Below, piece by piece: positions 1-6,679 of a DNA stretch of 43,889 nucleotides. The DNA lies in assembly GCA_045595845.1 (NCBI GenBank), contig JAZOBF010000037.1, positions 1 to 43,889 on the forward strand. Reading direction: 5' to 3'. Position numbers and translations under genes: made by a program. The notes under the pieces are model-generated. The model saw nothing but the letters and a program-made list of their open reading frames with translations, had not been told where the DNA came from and searched no databases. Each line of letters begins with the position of its first letter. Positions within the stretch are counted from its first letter, which is position 1. This stretch comes from RGIG3009 sp045595845. GTDB taxonomy: Bacteria; Bacillota; Clostridia; Oscillospirales; Acutalibacteraceae.

Positions 1-336
1 ACCGGCGTGCGCGACTATATCCATGTCGTGGACCTCGCCCGCGGCCATGTGTGCGCAGTAAACTACGCACTGAAAACCACCGGCATTGAGGCAGTCAACC
101 TCGGTACCGGCACCGGTTACAGTGTTTTGGACCTTGTCAAAACCTTTGAAAAGGTCAACAACGTTCCCGTCCCCTTTGCCATCGTCGATCGCCGCCCCGG
201 CGATATCGGCACCTGCTATTCCAACCCCGCCAAAGCAAAAGAACTGCTCGGTTGGGAAGCGGAATACGGTCTGGAAGACATGTGCCGCGACTCTTGGCGC
301 TGGCAATCCCAAAACCCGAAAGGTTATAAAAACTAA
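1..336 (+). CDS. galE: UDP-glucose 4-epimerase, C-terminal fragment (5' end outside window)
   Basis: Open reading frame entering from the left edge in frame 1 and ending at TAA 334-336. The visible 111 residues match the C-terminal third of the GalE/extended short-chain dehydrogenase family: RDYIHVVDLARGHV near the start, then VNLGTGTGYSVLDLVKTFEKV, a sugar-nucleotide contact region around RRPGDIGTCYSNPAKA, and the closing LGWEAEYGLEDMCRDSWRWQ. GalE interconverts UDP-glucose and UDP-galactose in the cytoplasm for galactose use and cell-surface sugars. The NAD-binding Rossmann motif and the catalytic Ser-Tyr-Lys triad lie upstream of the window, so activity cannot be judged. A GTG at position 7 is internal and is not a start. 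A strong terminator follows at 350-380. Confidence 0.87.
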   Translation, partial: TGVRDYIHVVDLARGHVCAVNYALKTTGIEAVNLGTGTGYSVLDLVKTFEKVNNVPVPFAIVDRRPGDIGTCYSNPAKAKELLGWEAEYGLEDMCRDSWRWQSQNPKGYKN

Positions 337-349
337 ATTAAACAAAACA

Positions 350-380
350 AGGCCTCATCCGAATGGATGGGCCTTTCTTT
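350..380. terminator. Intrinsic terminator, probably bidirectional, between galE and the Big2 lipoprotein gene
   Basis: Arms 350-360 and 365-374 pair (AGGCC/GGCCT plus CATCC/GGATG) around a GAAT loop with a single bulged T at 355. A T-rich tail follows on the plus strand (TTTCTTT). On the minus strand the hairpin is followed by TTGTTTTGTTT, so it can also end transcription of the converging lipoprotein gene that stops at 425. Confidence 0.8.
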
Positions 381-424
381 ATAGTCGAACTGAATTCACC
401 GTTATTATTTTTGTTCCGCAACAA

Positions 425-1447
425 CTACGCTTCAAATGAGCTAAATCCTAAATCTGCCAAGGTCAGTCCTGAATCAGTTGTATTGCCAAATCTCCCACGC
501 AATAAATCTGCCATGACTACGAGAACGCGATTAATTCCATTTCTTGCAGCCTGAAGTTCTTCGTTCCCAACTTTCATTCCACAGTCGGAAACAGATTCAT
601 AATAAGTTAATGCGGTAGTCTTTGTATACTGTTGTATACTCAATGTGCCAATAAATCGCAGATACTGATAACCGCTCATGTAATCGCCAAATGTAGATAT
701 ATACACACCACGCCCGAGCTCATCAAAAGCAATTGATACCGCTAGTTTCCAAGTATCGCCGTTGGGTATATACTTGGGGTTTATGTATATCATACACGAT
801 ACGCTTTGATTTTCAGGGTGATATACAAGATGATAGGACTCCTTGTACTCTCCTTCTTGCGCAATATATTCAATCCACCAGCCATCATTTTCTTTATATG
901 TACCGTTTTTCCTAATCCACTCCGTAAAGTAAGGGTAAGTAAGCGATCTGTCGACTTTTCCGCAAAGCGTGCACTTATATTTCGTTTGTGTCGCATACTG
1001 GTGATTACATTCAGTAACTTTCGTGGTTGTCGCTTTCGTAGTTGTGGTTGTGGTAGGCTTCGCTGTTGTTTTTAGCTTTGTGGTCTTGGTTGTAGTTTGT
1101 TTCGTTATGATCGCTTTTAAAGAAGTCGTTTCAGCGCCGTTACTAACTTTTACATTACAAGATAAAATATGATTATCCTTTGTTGCAACAATAACGGATT
1201 CGCCATCCTTTAAGGCCACAACTTTACCCGCAATAACCATTGCAACACTTTCATTAGTGGATTTCCAAGTGAATAAATCCAATGATAATTGTGTATCTGA
1301 TTCGGTAATCGTAAAAGTATGTGAATCTCCCACTTGCATTTCCAATTCGGTTTTGTCTATGGTAACCGTTCCGGAATCATTGCCGCACGCCGAAAACAAA
1401 ACAACCGCTAGTACACAAACCAACAATAACGATAAAACTCTTTTCAC
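425..1447 (-). CDS. Putative lipoprotein with Big2-like domain, Thr-rich spacer and Cys/His cluster
   Basis: 340 residues. The signal sequence MKRVLSLLLVCVLAVVLFSAC has a lipobox ending LFSAC, so Cys21 should be lipidated and the protein held on the outer face of the membrane. Residues about 24-103 look like a bacterial Ig-like group 2 (Big2) domain: VTIDKTELEMQVGDSHTFT, then TWKSTNESVAMV and GKVVALKDGESVIVATK. Residues about 115-146 are a Thr/Lys spacer. A C147-x-H149-x9-C159-x2-C162 cluster could bind zinc. The remaining ~180 residues match no family I recognise. The start is GTG at 1447, with AGAGGGA upstream; an ATG two bases upstream hits TGA at once. The gene is divergent from an Xre regulator and is driven by a consensus promoter with an embedded operator. 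Function is unknown; binding at the cell surface is inference. Confidence 0.75.
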   Translation of the reverse strand: MKRVLSLLLVCVLAVVLFSACGNDSGTVTIDKTELEMQVGDSHTFTITESDTQLSLDLFTWKSTNESVAMVIAGKVVALKDGESVIVATKDNHILSCNVKVSNGAETTSLKAIITKQTTTKTTKLKTTAKPTTTTTTKATTTKVTECNHQYATQTKYKCTLCGKVDRSLTYPYFTEWIRKNGTYKENDGWWIEYIAQEGEYKESYHLVYHPENQSVSCMIYINPKYIPNGDTWKLAVSIAFDELGRGVYISTFGDYMSGYQYLRFIGTLSIQQYTKTTALTYYESVSDCGMKVGNEELQAARNGINRVLVVMADLLRGRFGNTTDSGLTLADLGFSSFEA

Positions 1448-1511
1448 ATCTATCCCTCTTTTTAACTGTAGGTTTTTCTAACAAATCCTCAAACAAATAC
1501 GGTTCAAGAAC

Positions 1512-1540
1512 ATTATAGACATTTTTTGTCTAAATGTCAA
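1512..1540 (-). promoter_or_regulatory. Consensus sigma-A promoter of the Big2 lipoprotein gene
   Basis: On the minus strand, TTGACA (1535-1540) and TATAAT (1512-1517) are separated by exactly 17 bp, a perfect match to the vegetative consensus. The operator at 1516-1532 lies inside the spacer and shares two bases with the -10 box, so a bound repressor would occlude the polymerase. Confidence 0.85.
1516..1532. promoter_or_regulatory. 17-bp Xre operator TAGACA-N5-TGTCTA
   Basis: Perfect inverted repeat TAGACA/TGTCTA with a 5-bp TTTTT centre, located in the lipoprotein promoter spacer. A degenerate copy (TAGACT-ATTTC-CATCTA, 1541-1557) starts 25 bp further toward the xre gene. Size and placement are typical of Cro/CI-type Xre regulators. 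Binding by the adjacent Xre protein is inferred from position. Confidence 0.7.
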
Positions 1541-1560
1541 TAGACTATTTCCATCTAAGG

Positions 1561-1566
1561 TATACT
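1561..1566 (+). promoter_or_regulatory. Probable -10 box of the first xre gene
   Basis: TATACT at 1561-1566 with no good -35 hexamer at the right distance; the position where one is expected overlaps the degenerate second operator. The transcript would start near 1573, leaving a leader of about ten bases. The weak -35 would suit autoregulation by Xre, which is inference. Confidence 0.5.
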
Positions 1567-1583
1567 AAGCTCGGGTGATGGAA

Positions 1584-1814
1584 ATGGTGTTGCCTTTCGG
1601 CGATAAAATCAAGAATTTGCGCGAAGACGCAGACTTGAATCAAACTGAGCTTGGGAAAGCCGTCAATATGACGCAACGAAAAGTATCTTATATTGAGCGT
1701 GGGCAGTGCGAACCGAGTATGGAGGACATCGCCGCTTTGGCACACTTTTTCAAGGTTTCCGCCGATTACCTCTTAAATATCCCAAAGGGTTACACCTACC
1801 CCGAAGAAAAGTAA
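1584..1814 (+). CDS. Xre-family HTH transcriptional regulator (first module)
   Basis: 76 residues from ATG 1584, almost entirely one HTH_3 (Cro/CI) domain: KIKNLREDADLNQTELGKAV forms helices 1-2, MTQRKVSYIERG is the recognition-helix region, and the core continues EPSMEDIAALAHFFKVSADYLL. I chose ATG 1584 because GGTGAT at 1573-1578, complementary to the 16S 3' end, is five bases upstream. In-frame GTG 1575 and ATG 1578 overlap that sequence. The protein has no sensor domain, so it is probably a simple repressor acting at the 1516-1557 operators and regulating the divergent lipoprotein gene and itself. It is clearly paralogous to the regulator at 42371-42625 but has a different recognition helix. 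Confidence 0.85.
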   Translation: MVLPFGDKIKNLREDADLNQTELGKAVNMTQRKVSYIERGQCEPSMEDIAALAHFFKVSADYLLNIPKGYTYPEEK

Positions 1815-1848
1815 AAAAGACCTCGTCCTTTTCGGACGAGGTCTTTTT
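1814..1848. terminator. Bidirectional terminator between xre and the alpha operon
   Basis: A perfect 15-bp stem (1814-1828 with 1834-1848) around a TTTTC loop. The outer A and T tracts give a U-tail on either strand, so it ends xre on plus and the S10-spc-alpha superoperon after rplQ on minus. Confidence 0.92.
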
Positions 1849-1860
1849 GATTGTTGTGAC

Positions 1861-2205
1861 TTATTTCACGAGCTCGATGATGGCCATTTCAGCGGCATCA
1901 CCGCGGCGGGCGCCGATTTTGATGATGCGGGTGTAACCGCCGTTGCGGCCTTCATAGGAAGGGGCAATCTCATCAAACAATTTCTTGCAAACGCTCTCTT
2001 TCGTCACAAAAGAGAATACCAGTCGCTTATTAGCCAAAGTCGGCTGTTTCGCGATCGTGATCATTTTTTCTGTCATGGCACGGACTTCCTTAGCGCGGGT
2101 AACGGTCGTTTCGATACGGCCCTTTTCCAGCAGGAAGGTCACCATCGCTCTGAGCATCGCCATACGCGAAGCGGTAGGTCTGCCGAGCTTACGAGTTCCG
2201 GGCAT
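1861..2205 (-). CDS. rplQ: 50S ribosomal protein L17
   Basis: 114 residues beginning MPGTRKLGRPTASRMAMLRA, the hallmark L17 N-terminus. L17 packs next to the polypeptide exit tunnel on the large subunit. It is the last gene of the alpha operon, 56 bp after rpoA, with AAAAGGAGT upstream of ATG. The length is near the family norm (about 115-127). It ends 12 bp before the bidirectional terminator. Confidence 0.97.
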   Translation of the reverse strand: MPGTRKLGRPTASRMAMLRAMVTFLLEKGRIETTVTRAKEVRAMTEKMITIAKQPTLANKRLVFSFVTKESVCKKLFDEIAPSYEGRNGGYTRIIKIGARRGDAAEMAIIELVK

Positions 2206-2261
2206 GTGAATTCACTCCTTTTCAGAATTCTGAGTGTGACAGGGCGTGTACCCCGCCGACA

Positions 2262-3215
2262 TTATTCCTCTTCGTCGCGCAGACTAAAGCCCAACGACGC
2301 CAGTTTGTTAATAACTTCTTCCAACGACTTGCGGCCGAGGTTGCGAACCTTCATCATGTCGTCTTCCGTCTTGTTGATCAGGTCTTCCAGCGTGTTGATA
2401 CCGGCACGCTTTAAGCAGTTAAAGGAACGGACCGACAAATCGAGTTCTTCGATTGTCATTTCCAAAACCTTCTCCTTACTCTTGTCGTCTTTCTCAACCA
2501 TGATGGAATCACCGGCATACATTTCACCGGAGAGATCCACAAACAGAGCGAGATGATCCGTAATGATCTTCGCGGCCAACGAAACAACTTCTTGAGCCGA
2601 AATCGTACCGTTGGTCCAAACCTCTAAGTTCAGCTTGTCGTAGTCGGTAATCTGACCTACACGGGTATTGCTGACCGCGTAGTTGACCTTGAGGACGGGC
2701 GTGTAAATGGAGTCAACCGGAATCACACCGATGACCGGCTGCATAATCTGCTTATTGCGCTCAGCAGGCACATATCCGCGGCCTTTATCCAGCGTGATTT
2801 CCATAAACAGCTTGCCGTTTTCGCCCAGCGTCGCGATATGGGTTTCGGGACGCAAGATTTCAACTTCGCTGTCGCATTTGATAGAACCCGCTGTAACCTC
2901 ACAGGGGCCCTGTGCCTCAATGTACACCGTTTTCGGTCCGTCGCCGTTCAAGTTCAGAACCAAATCCTTGACGTTCAGGATAATCTCCGTCACATCTTCT
3001 TTCACACCTTCGATGGTGGAAAACTCATGAAGAACGCCTTCGATTTTTACGGAAGTAACCGCCACGCCCGGCAAAGACGAGAGCAGTACACGACGCAGGC
3101 TGTTACCGAGAGTCGTGCCGTACCCTCTTTCCAACGGTTCCACAACAAAGCGACCGTAGGTTCCGTCGGGAGCGAGGTCCAACGCTTCAATTCTGGGCTT
3201 CTCAATCTCTATCAT
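2262..3215 (-). CDS. rpoA: DNA-directed RNA polymerase subunit alpha
   Basis: 317 residues, the normal length for Firmicutes. The N-terminal domain (about 1-230) carries VVEPLERGYGTTLGNSLRRV, the alpha dimerisation and beta-contact region that nucleates polymerase assembly. A charged linker follows. The C-terminal domain (about 245-310) has the helix-hairpin-helix LKRAGINTLEDLINK and NLGRKSLEEV, which binds UP elements and activators. The RBS AAAAGGAGGG precedes ATG. It is placed between rpsD and rplQ, as in B. subtilis. The AT-rich tract upstream of the S10 promoter is a plausible target for this C-terminal domain. Confidence 0.98.
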   Translation of the reverse strand: MIEIEKPRIEALDLAPDGTYGRFVVEPLERGYGTTLGNSLRRVLLSSLPGVAVTSVKIEGVLHEFSTIEGVKEDVTEIILNVKDLVLNLNGDGPKTVYIEAQGPCEVTAGSIKCDSEVEILRPETHIATLGENGKLFMEITLDKGRGYVPAERNKQIMQPVIGVIPVDSIYTPVLKVNYAVSNTRVGQITDYDKLNLEVWTNGTISAQEVVSLAAKIITDHLALFVDLSGEMYAGDSIMVEKDDKSKEKVLEMTIEELDLSVRSFNCLKRAGINTLEDLINKTEDDMMKVRNLGRKSLEEVINKLASLGFSLRDEEE

Positions 3216-3318
3216 TCAAAAACCCTCCTTTTAATGAACGAATCTGCCGCGCGCACAAAGCGTGCGCGTGTGTTTCGTAATGTTTCGTGCGAATTTGCAA
3301 TACTATGCAAACCTCAGA

Positions 3319-3945
3319 TTATTTCGAGTACAACTCGACGATAAGGGTTTCCTCGATCGGAAGATCAATGTCTTCACGAGCAGGTACCGCGGCAATTTTG
3401 GCCTCCCATTCAGCGGTCTTTTCGAGCCACTTCGGAACGGGACGAGAACCGTTTGCCTCTGCGATAGCCTTGATCTTATCGAGCGTGCGGCTGTTTTCTT
3501 TCACCGCAATCGCCTCACCGACCTTGGTCAGGTAAGAGGGAATGTTGACCTTACGGCCGTTGACCGTAAAGTGTCCTTGTGTTACCAGCTGACGAGCTTC
3601 CGCACGGGAGCTGGCATACCCCAAACGGTACACAACATTATCCAAACGGGACTCGAGCAAACGGAGCAGATTTTCGCCCGTCACGCCTGTCATTTTGGTC
3701 GCCATCTCAAAATAGTGACGGAACTGACCTTCGAGAACGCCGTAGTAGCGTCTTGCGTACTGCTTGGTACGAAGCTGTTTGCCATATTCCGAAGCTTTGC
3801 GGTTACGAGCCTGACCGTGCTGGCCGGGTGCGTACGCGCGGCGGGAAACGGCACATTTGCCGGTATAGCAACGCTCGCCCTTTAAAAACAGTTTTTGTCC
3901 TTCACGGCGGCAGAGTCTGCACACCGCACCGGTATATCTTGCCAT
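3319..3945 (-). CDS. rpsD: 30S ribosomal protein S4, zinc-binding form
   Basis: 208 residues. S4 starts assembly of the 30S body and contributes to decoding fidelity. The N-terminus MARYTGAVCRLCRREG contains Cys9, Cys12, Cys26 and Cys31, the four-cysteine zinc knuckle of the C+ S4 type. The S4 RNA-binding domain follows (RLDNVVYRLGYASSRAEARQLVTQGHFTVNG, about 90-150). The protein ends in LYSK. In many bacteria S4 represses its own operon; I do not see an obvious operator structure here. Confidence 0.98.
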   Translation of the reverse strand: MARYTGAVCRLCRREGQKLFLKGERCYTGKCAVSRRAYAPGQHGQARNRKASEYGKQLRTKQYARRYYGVLEGQFRHYFEMATKMTGVTGENLLRLLESRLDNVVYRLGYASSRAEARQLVTQGHFTVNGRKVNIPSYLTKVGEAIAVKENSRTLDKIKAIAEANGSRPVPKWLEKTAEWEAKIAAVPAREDIDLPIEETLIVELYSK

Positions 3946-3972
3946 TTTGGTTGCACCTCCTAAATTCTGGTG

Positions 3973-4377
3973 TTATACGCGTCTTCTCTTGGGAGGACGG
4001 CATCCGTTGTGGGGAATCGGCGTTACATCTTTAATCATGGTAACGTCGAGTCCTGCGGTCTGTAAAGCGCGGATCGCGGCTTCGCGGCCGGCACCCGGGC
4101 CTTTGACATACACTTCAACGGTCTTCAGACCGTGCTCCATTGCGGCTTTGGCAGCGGTTTCCGCAGCTGTCTGAGCAGCAAAGGGGGTGGATTTCCGCGA
4201 ACCGCGGAAACCGAGTTCACCGGCGCTCGCCCAGGACAACGTATTACCCTGCGCGTCGGCGATGGTAACGATGGTGTTATTGAAGGTGGCCTGGATATGA
4301 GCCGCGCCCCGTTCAATGTTTTTACGCTCTTTGCGACGGACAGTGCCCTTCTTCGCAGTTGTTTTTGCAGCAGCCAT
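3973..4377 (-). CDS. rpsK: 30S ribosomal protein S11
   Basis: 134 residues, typical for S11, with core IQATFNNTIVTIADAQGN and the basic C-terminal PIPHNGCRPPKRRRV. S11 forms part of the platform that holds mRNA at the E site. The N-terminal 20 residues are Lys/Arg/Ala-rich, as usual in Firmicutes. It lies 16 bp after rpsM and 27 bp before rpsD. Confidence 0.98.
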   Translation of the reverse strand: MAAAKTTAKKGTVRRKERKNIERGAAHIQATFNNTIVTIADAQGNTLSWASAGELGFRGSRKSTPFAAQTAAETAAKAAMEHGLKTVEVYVKGPGAGREAAIRALQTAGLDVTMIKDVTPIPHNGCRPPKRRRV

Positions 4378-4393
4378 TCTCTGTCCCTCCTAC

Positions 4394-4762
4394 TTACTTC
4401 TTCTTGTTGGCAATGGTCTTCTTCGGACCTTTGCGGGTACGCGCATTGGTCTTGGAGCGCTGTCCGCGCACCGGCAAACCTTTGCGGTGACGCAGACCGC
4501 GATAACTGCCAATTTCGATTAAACGTTTGATGTCAAACGCGATATCGCGGCGCAGATCGCCTTCCACGACACAATTTTTGTCAATATACTCACGGAGTTT
4601 GGAAATTTCATCCTCGGTCAAATCGCGAACACGAGTATCCGGATTCACGCCGGATGCAGCCAGAATGTCGTTGGAGGTTTTGCGGCCGATACCGTAGATA
4701 TAGGTAAGACCGATCTCAACGCGCTTGTCTCTGGGCAGGTCAACACCAGCTATACGAGCCAT
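4394..4762 (-). CDS. rpsM: 30S ribosomal protein S13
   Basis: 122 residues. MARIAGVDLPRDKRVEIGLTYIYGIG is the helix-two-turn-helix N-terminus, and the basic tail ends GPKKTIANKKK. S13 sits at the head of the 30S subunit and forms intersubunit bridges and P-site tRNA contacts. It follows rpmJ, as in other Firmicutes, with an RBS GAAAGGAAGG upstream of ATG. Confidence 0.98.
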   Translation of the reverse strand: MARIAGVDLPRDKRVEIGLTYIYGIGRKTSNDILAASGVNPDTRVRDLTEDEISKLREYIDKNCVVEGDLRRDIAFDIKRLIEIGSYRGLRHRKGLPVRGQRSKTNARTRKGPKKTIANKKK

Positions 4763-4817
4763 AATAGTATCCTTCCTTTCAGTTTTGCCGTCCCACGACG
4801 GCTTTCAGTCGTCGGGA

Positions 4818-4931
4818 TCAGCCCTGACGCTGCTTATGCCTGGGGTTTTCGCAAATAACCATGATGCGCCCCTTGCGTTTGATGATTTTGCACTTTTCGC
4901 AGATTTTCTTTACAGAAGGTCTGACTTTCAT
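4818..4931 (-). CDS. rpmJ: 50S ribosomal protein L36, zinc-binding form
   Basis: 37-residue gene read directly from the sequence: MKVRPSVKKICEKCKIIKRK, then GRIMVICENPRHKQRQG and TGA at 4818-4820. Cys11, Cys14, Cys27 and His32 form the zinc ribbon of the C+ form of L36, the smallest large-subunit protein, which stabilises 23S rRNA folding. GGAGGC lies upstream of ATG 4931. Its place between infA and rpsM is canonical. Confidence 0.97.
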   Translation of the reverse strand: MKVRPSVKKICEKCKIIKRKGRIMVICENPRHKQRQG

Positions 4932-4983
4932 AAAAATGCCTCCTTTGATAGTCGGTCAGGTCATAGACCTGCGTCCCTCTTTT

Positions 4984-5202
4984 TTATTTGGTTCTCCAGG
5001 TAATACGCCCTTTGGTCAAATCGTACGGTGACATTTCCACCGTGACCTTGTCGCCGGGCAGAATGCGGATGAAATTCATGCGCAGCTTTCCAGAAATATG
5101 TGCGAGTATCCGGTGGCCGTTGGGAAGCTCCACTTGAAATGTTGCATTCGGCAACGCCTCGACCACGACACCCTCCAGTTCAATAACGTCCGCTTTGGAC
5201 AT
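4984..5202 (-). CDS. infA: Translation initiation factor IF-1
   Basis: 72 residues, the exact family length: MSKADVIELEGVVVEALPNA, then FQVELPNGHRILAHISGKLRMNFIRILPGDKVTVEMSPYD. It is a single OB fold that binds the 30S A site during initiation and modulates IF-2 and IF-3. It lies 18 bp after map and just upstream of rpmJ, with GGGAGGAACC as RBS. Many Clostridia have a small KOW-domain gene between map and infA; here there is no room for one. Confidence 0.98.
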   Translation of the reverse strand: MSKADVIELEGVVVEALPNATFQVELPNGHRILAHISGKLRMNFIRILPGDKVTVEMSPYDLTKGRITWRTK

Positions 5203-5220
5203 GCTGGTTCCTCCCTTTCG

Positions 5221-5967
5221 TTACGGCATGGTCAATATAACCGGCCCATCTTTTGTGATCGCAATGGTATGCTCAAAATGAGCGGATAATTGGCGATCTT
5301 TTGTAACAGTTGTCCATCCGTCGGATAAAATCTCGACATCGGGGCCGCCCTTATTGATCATAGGTTCAATGGCTAAGGTCATTCCCGGTAGCAGACGCGG
5401 GCCGCGACCGGGAGTCCCAAAATTCGGAACGCTGGGGTCTTCGTGCAGATTCGTGCCTACTCCGTGGCCGACAAATTGTCGTACGACCGAGTAACCACGC
5501 ATCTCGACATACCGCTGAACCGCCGCGCCGATATCGCCTATACGGTTGCCCGCCGTTGCCGCCGCGATACCCTCATACAGGCTTTCGCGTGTGGTGTCCA
5601 ACAGGCCTTGTGCTTCGGCGGAGATATCCCCCGCACCGAAGGTGGCGGCGTTATCGCCGTGATAACCGTTCAAATACGCGCCCACATCAATGCTGACAAT
5701 ATCGCCCGCTTTGATTACGCGTTTATCCGGTATGCCGTGGATAACCGTTTCGTTCACAGAAATACAAGCACTGGCGGGATAATCCGCATATCCGAGAAAA
5801 GAGGGCTTGGCACCCTGACTCTCGATATAGTTGCGGATCAACCGGTCAATTTCCCCGGTGGTGACACCGGGTTCAACCGCTTCGCCGGCCAGTTTCAACG
5901 CTCGCGCCGAGATGATACAGGCTTCGCGCATCAGCGAAAGCTCTCGGCTGTTCTTAATGGAAATCAT
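5221..5967 (-). CDS. map: Methionine aminopeptidase, type I
   Basis: 248 residues. It removes the N-terminal Met from nascent proteins at the ribosome. The five metal ligands are present: Asp94 (SIDVG), Asp105 (YHGDNAATF), His168 (FVGHGVG), Glu201 (AIEPM) and Glu232 (HFEHT). The substrate-contact His77 (VIHGIP) is present too. There is no N-terminal zinc-finger extension, so it is the short bacterial form. ATG 5967 is 3 bp after the adk stop, with GAGG inside the adk end, so translation is probably coupled. The secY-adk-map-infA order is standard for Firmicutes. Confidence 0.97.
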   Translation of the reverse strand: MISIKNSRELSLMREACIISARALKLAGEAVEPGVTTGEIDRLIRNYIESQGAKPSFLGYADYPASACISVNETVIHGIPDKRVIKAGDIVSIDVGAYLNGYHGDNAATFGAGDISAEAQGLLDTTRESLYEGIAAATAGNRIGDIGAAVQRYVEMRGYSVVRQFVGHGVGTNLHEDPSVPNFGTPGRGPRLLPGMTLAIEPMINKGGPDVEILSDGWTTVTKDRQLSAHFEHTIAITKDGPVILTMP

Positions 5968-5970
5968 ACA

Positions 5971-6603
5971 TCAGGCCTCAACAGCCGCGAGAGTCAGCCG
6001 TGTGGTATCCTCCACCGCTTCTTGACCCTCCACCGTCACAAGCTTACCCGCTTTCGCGTAGTAATCTTTGAGCGGTTCAGTCTGTTCATGATACACTTCC
6101 AAGCGTTCTTTTACTGTGTCGGGATGGTCATCCTTGCGCTGAACAAGGGTGTCACCGCACTTGTCGCACACACCTTCCACCGCCGGCTGTTTATAGTCGA
6201 CATGGTAGGTTGCGCCGCAAGCTAAGCAAACACGGCGGCCCGATACACGCCGGGCAATCGTTTCATCCGCGACTTCTAAACTGATGACGCGGTCAATCAC
6301 GATACCCATGCGGTCAAGCGCCTCGGCCTGGGGAATGGTTCGCGGAAAACCGTCGAGAATGAATCCGTTTTGGCAATCGTTTTCTTTGAGGCGGTCTTGG
6401 ATAATTCCAATGACCACTTCATCGGGAACAAGCTTACCGGACTCAATAAACGCTTTAGCTTTCAGCCCCATCTCCGTGCCGCTTTTCAGCGCTTCACGGA
6501 TAATGTTACCCGTGGAAATTGTGGGAATGTTCAGATGCTCGCTGATAATCTCAGCCTGTGTGCCTTTGCCGGCACCCGGAGCACCCAATAAAATCAGCTT
6601 CAT
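5971..6603 (-). CDS. adk: Adenylate kinase, zinc-containing long form
   Basis: 210 residues from ATG 6603, giving the standard start MKLILLGAPGAGKGTQAE. A TTG three codons upstream is less likely, since AGAGAGG sits nine bases before the ATG. Adk interconverts ATP plus AMP and 2 ADP. The P-loop is residues 7-15. AMP-binding motifs are TISTGNIIREA and DGFPRT. The LID (about 120-155) carries Cys126, Cys129, Cys146 and Cys149, a four-Cys zinc site typical of Gram-positive Adk. It lies in the secretion/translation block between secY and map. Confidence 0.97.
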   Translation of the reverse strand: MKLILLGAPGAGKGTQAEIISEHLNIPTISTGNIIREALKSGTEMGLKAKAFIESGKLVPDEVVIGIIQDRLKENDCQNGFILDGFPRTIPQAEALDRMGIVIDRVISLEVADETIARRVSGRRVCLACGATYHVDYKQPAVEGVCDKCGDTLVQRKDDHPDTVKERLEVYHEQTEPLKDYYAKAGKLVTVEGQEAVEDTTRLTLAAVEA

Positions 6604-6679
6604 AGAATACAACCTCTCTTTTCAAACTTTACCGATTCGTCCGGCGGACGATCCGCCGGACGGATCGGATAGATAGCTG

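Noticed and set aside
5203..5220. Possible KOW-domain gene between map and infA, as in many Clostridia
   Set aside because: Only 18 bp are available; the gene is absent here.
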